DNA of 64,000 nucleotides from an alpha proteobacterium SCGC AAA028-C07 (GTDB taxonomy: Bacteria > Pseudomonadota > Alphaproteobacteria > Pelagibacterales > Pelagibacteraceae): NCBI GenBank assembly GCA_000419465.1, contig ATTB01000001.1, positions 1 to 64,000 of the forward strand, in the 5' to 3' direction. Shown one piece after another: positions 62,705 through 64,000 of the stretch. The notes beneath the pieces were generated by a model. It saw only the letters and a program-made list of their open reading frames with translations, was not told where the DNA came from and did not search any database. The position numbers and the translations under genes were made by a program. The stretch's first letter is position 1; each line of letters begins with the position of its first letter.

Positions 62705-63145
62705 ATGTTTATATCAACGTTCGAAAACAAGTTAGACAAGAAAGGCAGAGTGTCAGTGCCAGCTAGCTTTAGATCTCATTTGTCATCATTAGGATACAAT
62801 AGCGTTGTTTGTTACCCTTCATTTACAAATTCATCAATTGAATTTTGCCCTCAAAGTAGAATTGAAAAATTAAGCGATAGCATAGACAGTCTTAGTCCCT
62901 TTGAAGAAAATAGAGACACATTTGCAACATCGATACTTGCAGACAGCTTTCAATTAAATTTTGACTCTGATGGAAGAGTAGTTCTTCCAAAAAAACTTTT
63001 AGATCATTCTGGAATTAAAGAAACAGTAGTTTTTGTAGGACAAGGAAAAACATTTCAAATGTGGGAACCTCAAAAGTTCTCAAAATTTAGAGAAGAAGCA
63101 AGAAAAAAAGCTAAGACATTAAGATCATATTTAAAATGGTCTTAA
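62705..63145 (+). CDS. mraZ: transcriptional regulator MraZ
   Basis: MFISTFENKLDKKGRVSVPASFRSHL, FDSDGRVVLPKKLLDHSGI; two AbrB/SpoVT halves. Confidence 0.96.
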   Translation: MFISTFENKLDKKGRVSVPASFRSHLSSLGYNSVVCYPSFTNSSIEFCPQSRIEKLSDSIDSLSPFEENRDTFATSILADSFQLNFDSDGRVVLPKKLLDHSGIKETVVFVGQGKTFQMWEPQKFSKFREEARKKAKTLRSYLKWS

Positions 63146-63179
63146 TGAATATTAATAAATAACAATAAAGGGAAAACAA

Positions 63180-64000
63180 ATGACAATAAAAATAAACGTA
63201 CCAGAATTAAGAGAATTAAAACCTAGAATAGTTGTTCTAGGAGTAGGAGGAGCAGGCGGTAACGCTATTAACAACATGATAGACTGTGGAGTTCAGGGTG
63301 TTGAATTCGTTGCAGCAAATACTGACGCGCAAGCTTTAAAGCACAATAAAGCTTCATGCAAAATGCAACTTGGAACTAATTTAACTAGAGGACTTGGAGC
63401 TGGAGCAAAATCCGATATCGGACAAGCAGCAGCAGAAGAATCGTTAAATGAATTAATAAATCTTTTGCAAGGTGCCAACATGGTTTTCATTACTGCTGGG
63501 ATGGGCGGTGGAACAGGAACAGGCGCTGCACCAGTAATTGCTAGAGCAGCTAAAGATTTAAATTTATTAACAGTAGCAGTGGTAACAAAGCCTTTTATTT
63601 TTGAAGGTCCCGGAAGATTAAAAGCCGCTGAAAGAGGTTTGGAAGAATTAAAAAAATATGTTGATACTAGCATTATAATTCCTAATCAAAATTTATTTAA
63701 AGTTGCTAACGAAAAAACTACTTTCCCTCAGGCATTTAAAATGGCCGATAATGTTTTAATGCAAGGCGTTAGAGGAATAACAGATTTAATTGTTAAGCCA
63801 GGTCTTATAAATCTAGATTTTGCTGATATTGAAACAGTAATGAAGGGTATGGGCAAAGCTATGATGGGAACTGGAGAGGCAGAGGGAGATAAGAGAGCAG
63901 TAATGTCTGCAGAAGCAGCTTTAGCCAACCCTTTAATTGATGATTATTCATTAAAAGGAGCGAGAGGTCTTCTTATTAATATTACTGGTGGTAACGATAT
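63180..64000 (+). CDS. ftsZ: cell division protein FtsZ, partial (3' end outside window)
   Basis: Reads [34 protein letters not shown]...[21 protein letters not shown]; open to window end, so missing from the ORF track. Confidence 0.97.
   Translation, partial: MTIKINVPELRELKPRIVVLGVGGAGGNAINNMIDCGVQGVEFVAANTDAQALKHNKASCKMQLGTNLTRGLGAGAKSDIGQAAAEESLNELINLLQGANMVFITAGMGGGTGTGAAPVIARAAKDLNLLTVAVVTKPFIFEGPGRLKAAERGLEELKKYVDTSIIIPNQNLFKVANEKTTFPQAFKMADNVLMQGVRGITDLIVKPGLINLDFADIETVMKGMGKAMMGTGEAEGDKRAVMSAEAALANPLIDDYSLKGARGLLINITGGND

Noticed and set aside
63293-63673. 126-aa minus-strand ORF at window end (also 63728..63928)
   Set aside because: Antisense to ftsZ, which is clearly coding on the plus strand but open at the window edge.

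Overview
AT-rich, densely packed bacterial chromosome segment. Gene content and order (split FoF1 ATP synthase Fo operon, mutY-DciA-DsbA-smc, CcrM, petABC, dnaG-rpoD, rnpB-mraZ) point to a streamlined alphaproteobacterium, probably SAR11/Pelagibacterales-like (inference). Nearly everything is core metabolism or information processing: aa3 cytochrome oxidase operon, Fo ATP synthase, cytochrome bc1, carAB, uvrB/uvrC, dnaG/rpoD, Mla lipid-transport parts, two tRNAs, RNase P RNA and the start of a division locus. I see no CRISPR array, IS element, prophage or integrated island. Best leads: (1) an 880-aa SMC with intact ATPase heads but no recognisable hinge domain; (2) rnpB-mraZ-ftsZ, where mraZ sits directly upstream of ftsZ with no mraW/ftsL/ftsI/mur genes between, and three 10-bp-phased MraZ-box-like repeats lie upstream of mraZ; (3) a MarR-OmpR-histidine kinase operon (PetP/PetR-like) divergent from ilvE, with a perfect inverted repeat containing a consensus -35; (4) an unannotated 35-aa membrane ORF between ctaB and ctaG; (5) a uracil-DNA-glycosylase-like protein lacking FeS cysteines and the catalytic His; (6) a folB-SDR pair that may be a FolM-type dihydrofolate reductase substitute. 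All calls were made by reading the sequence; no database search was run.
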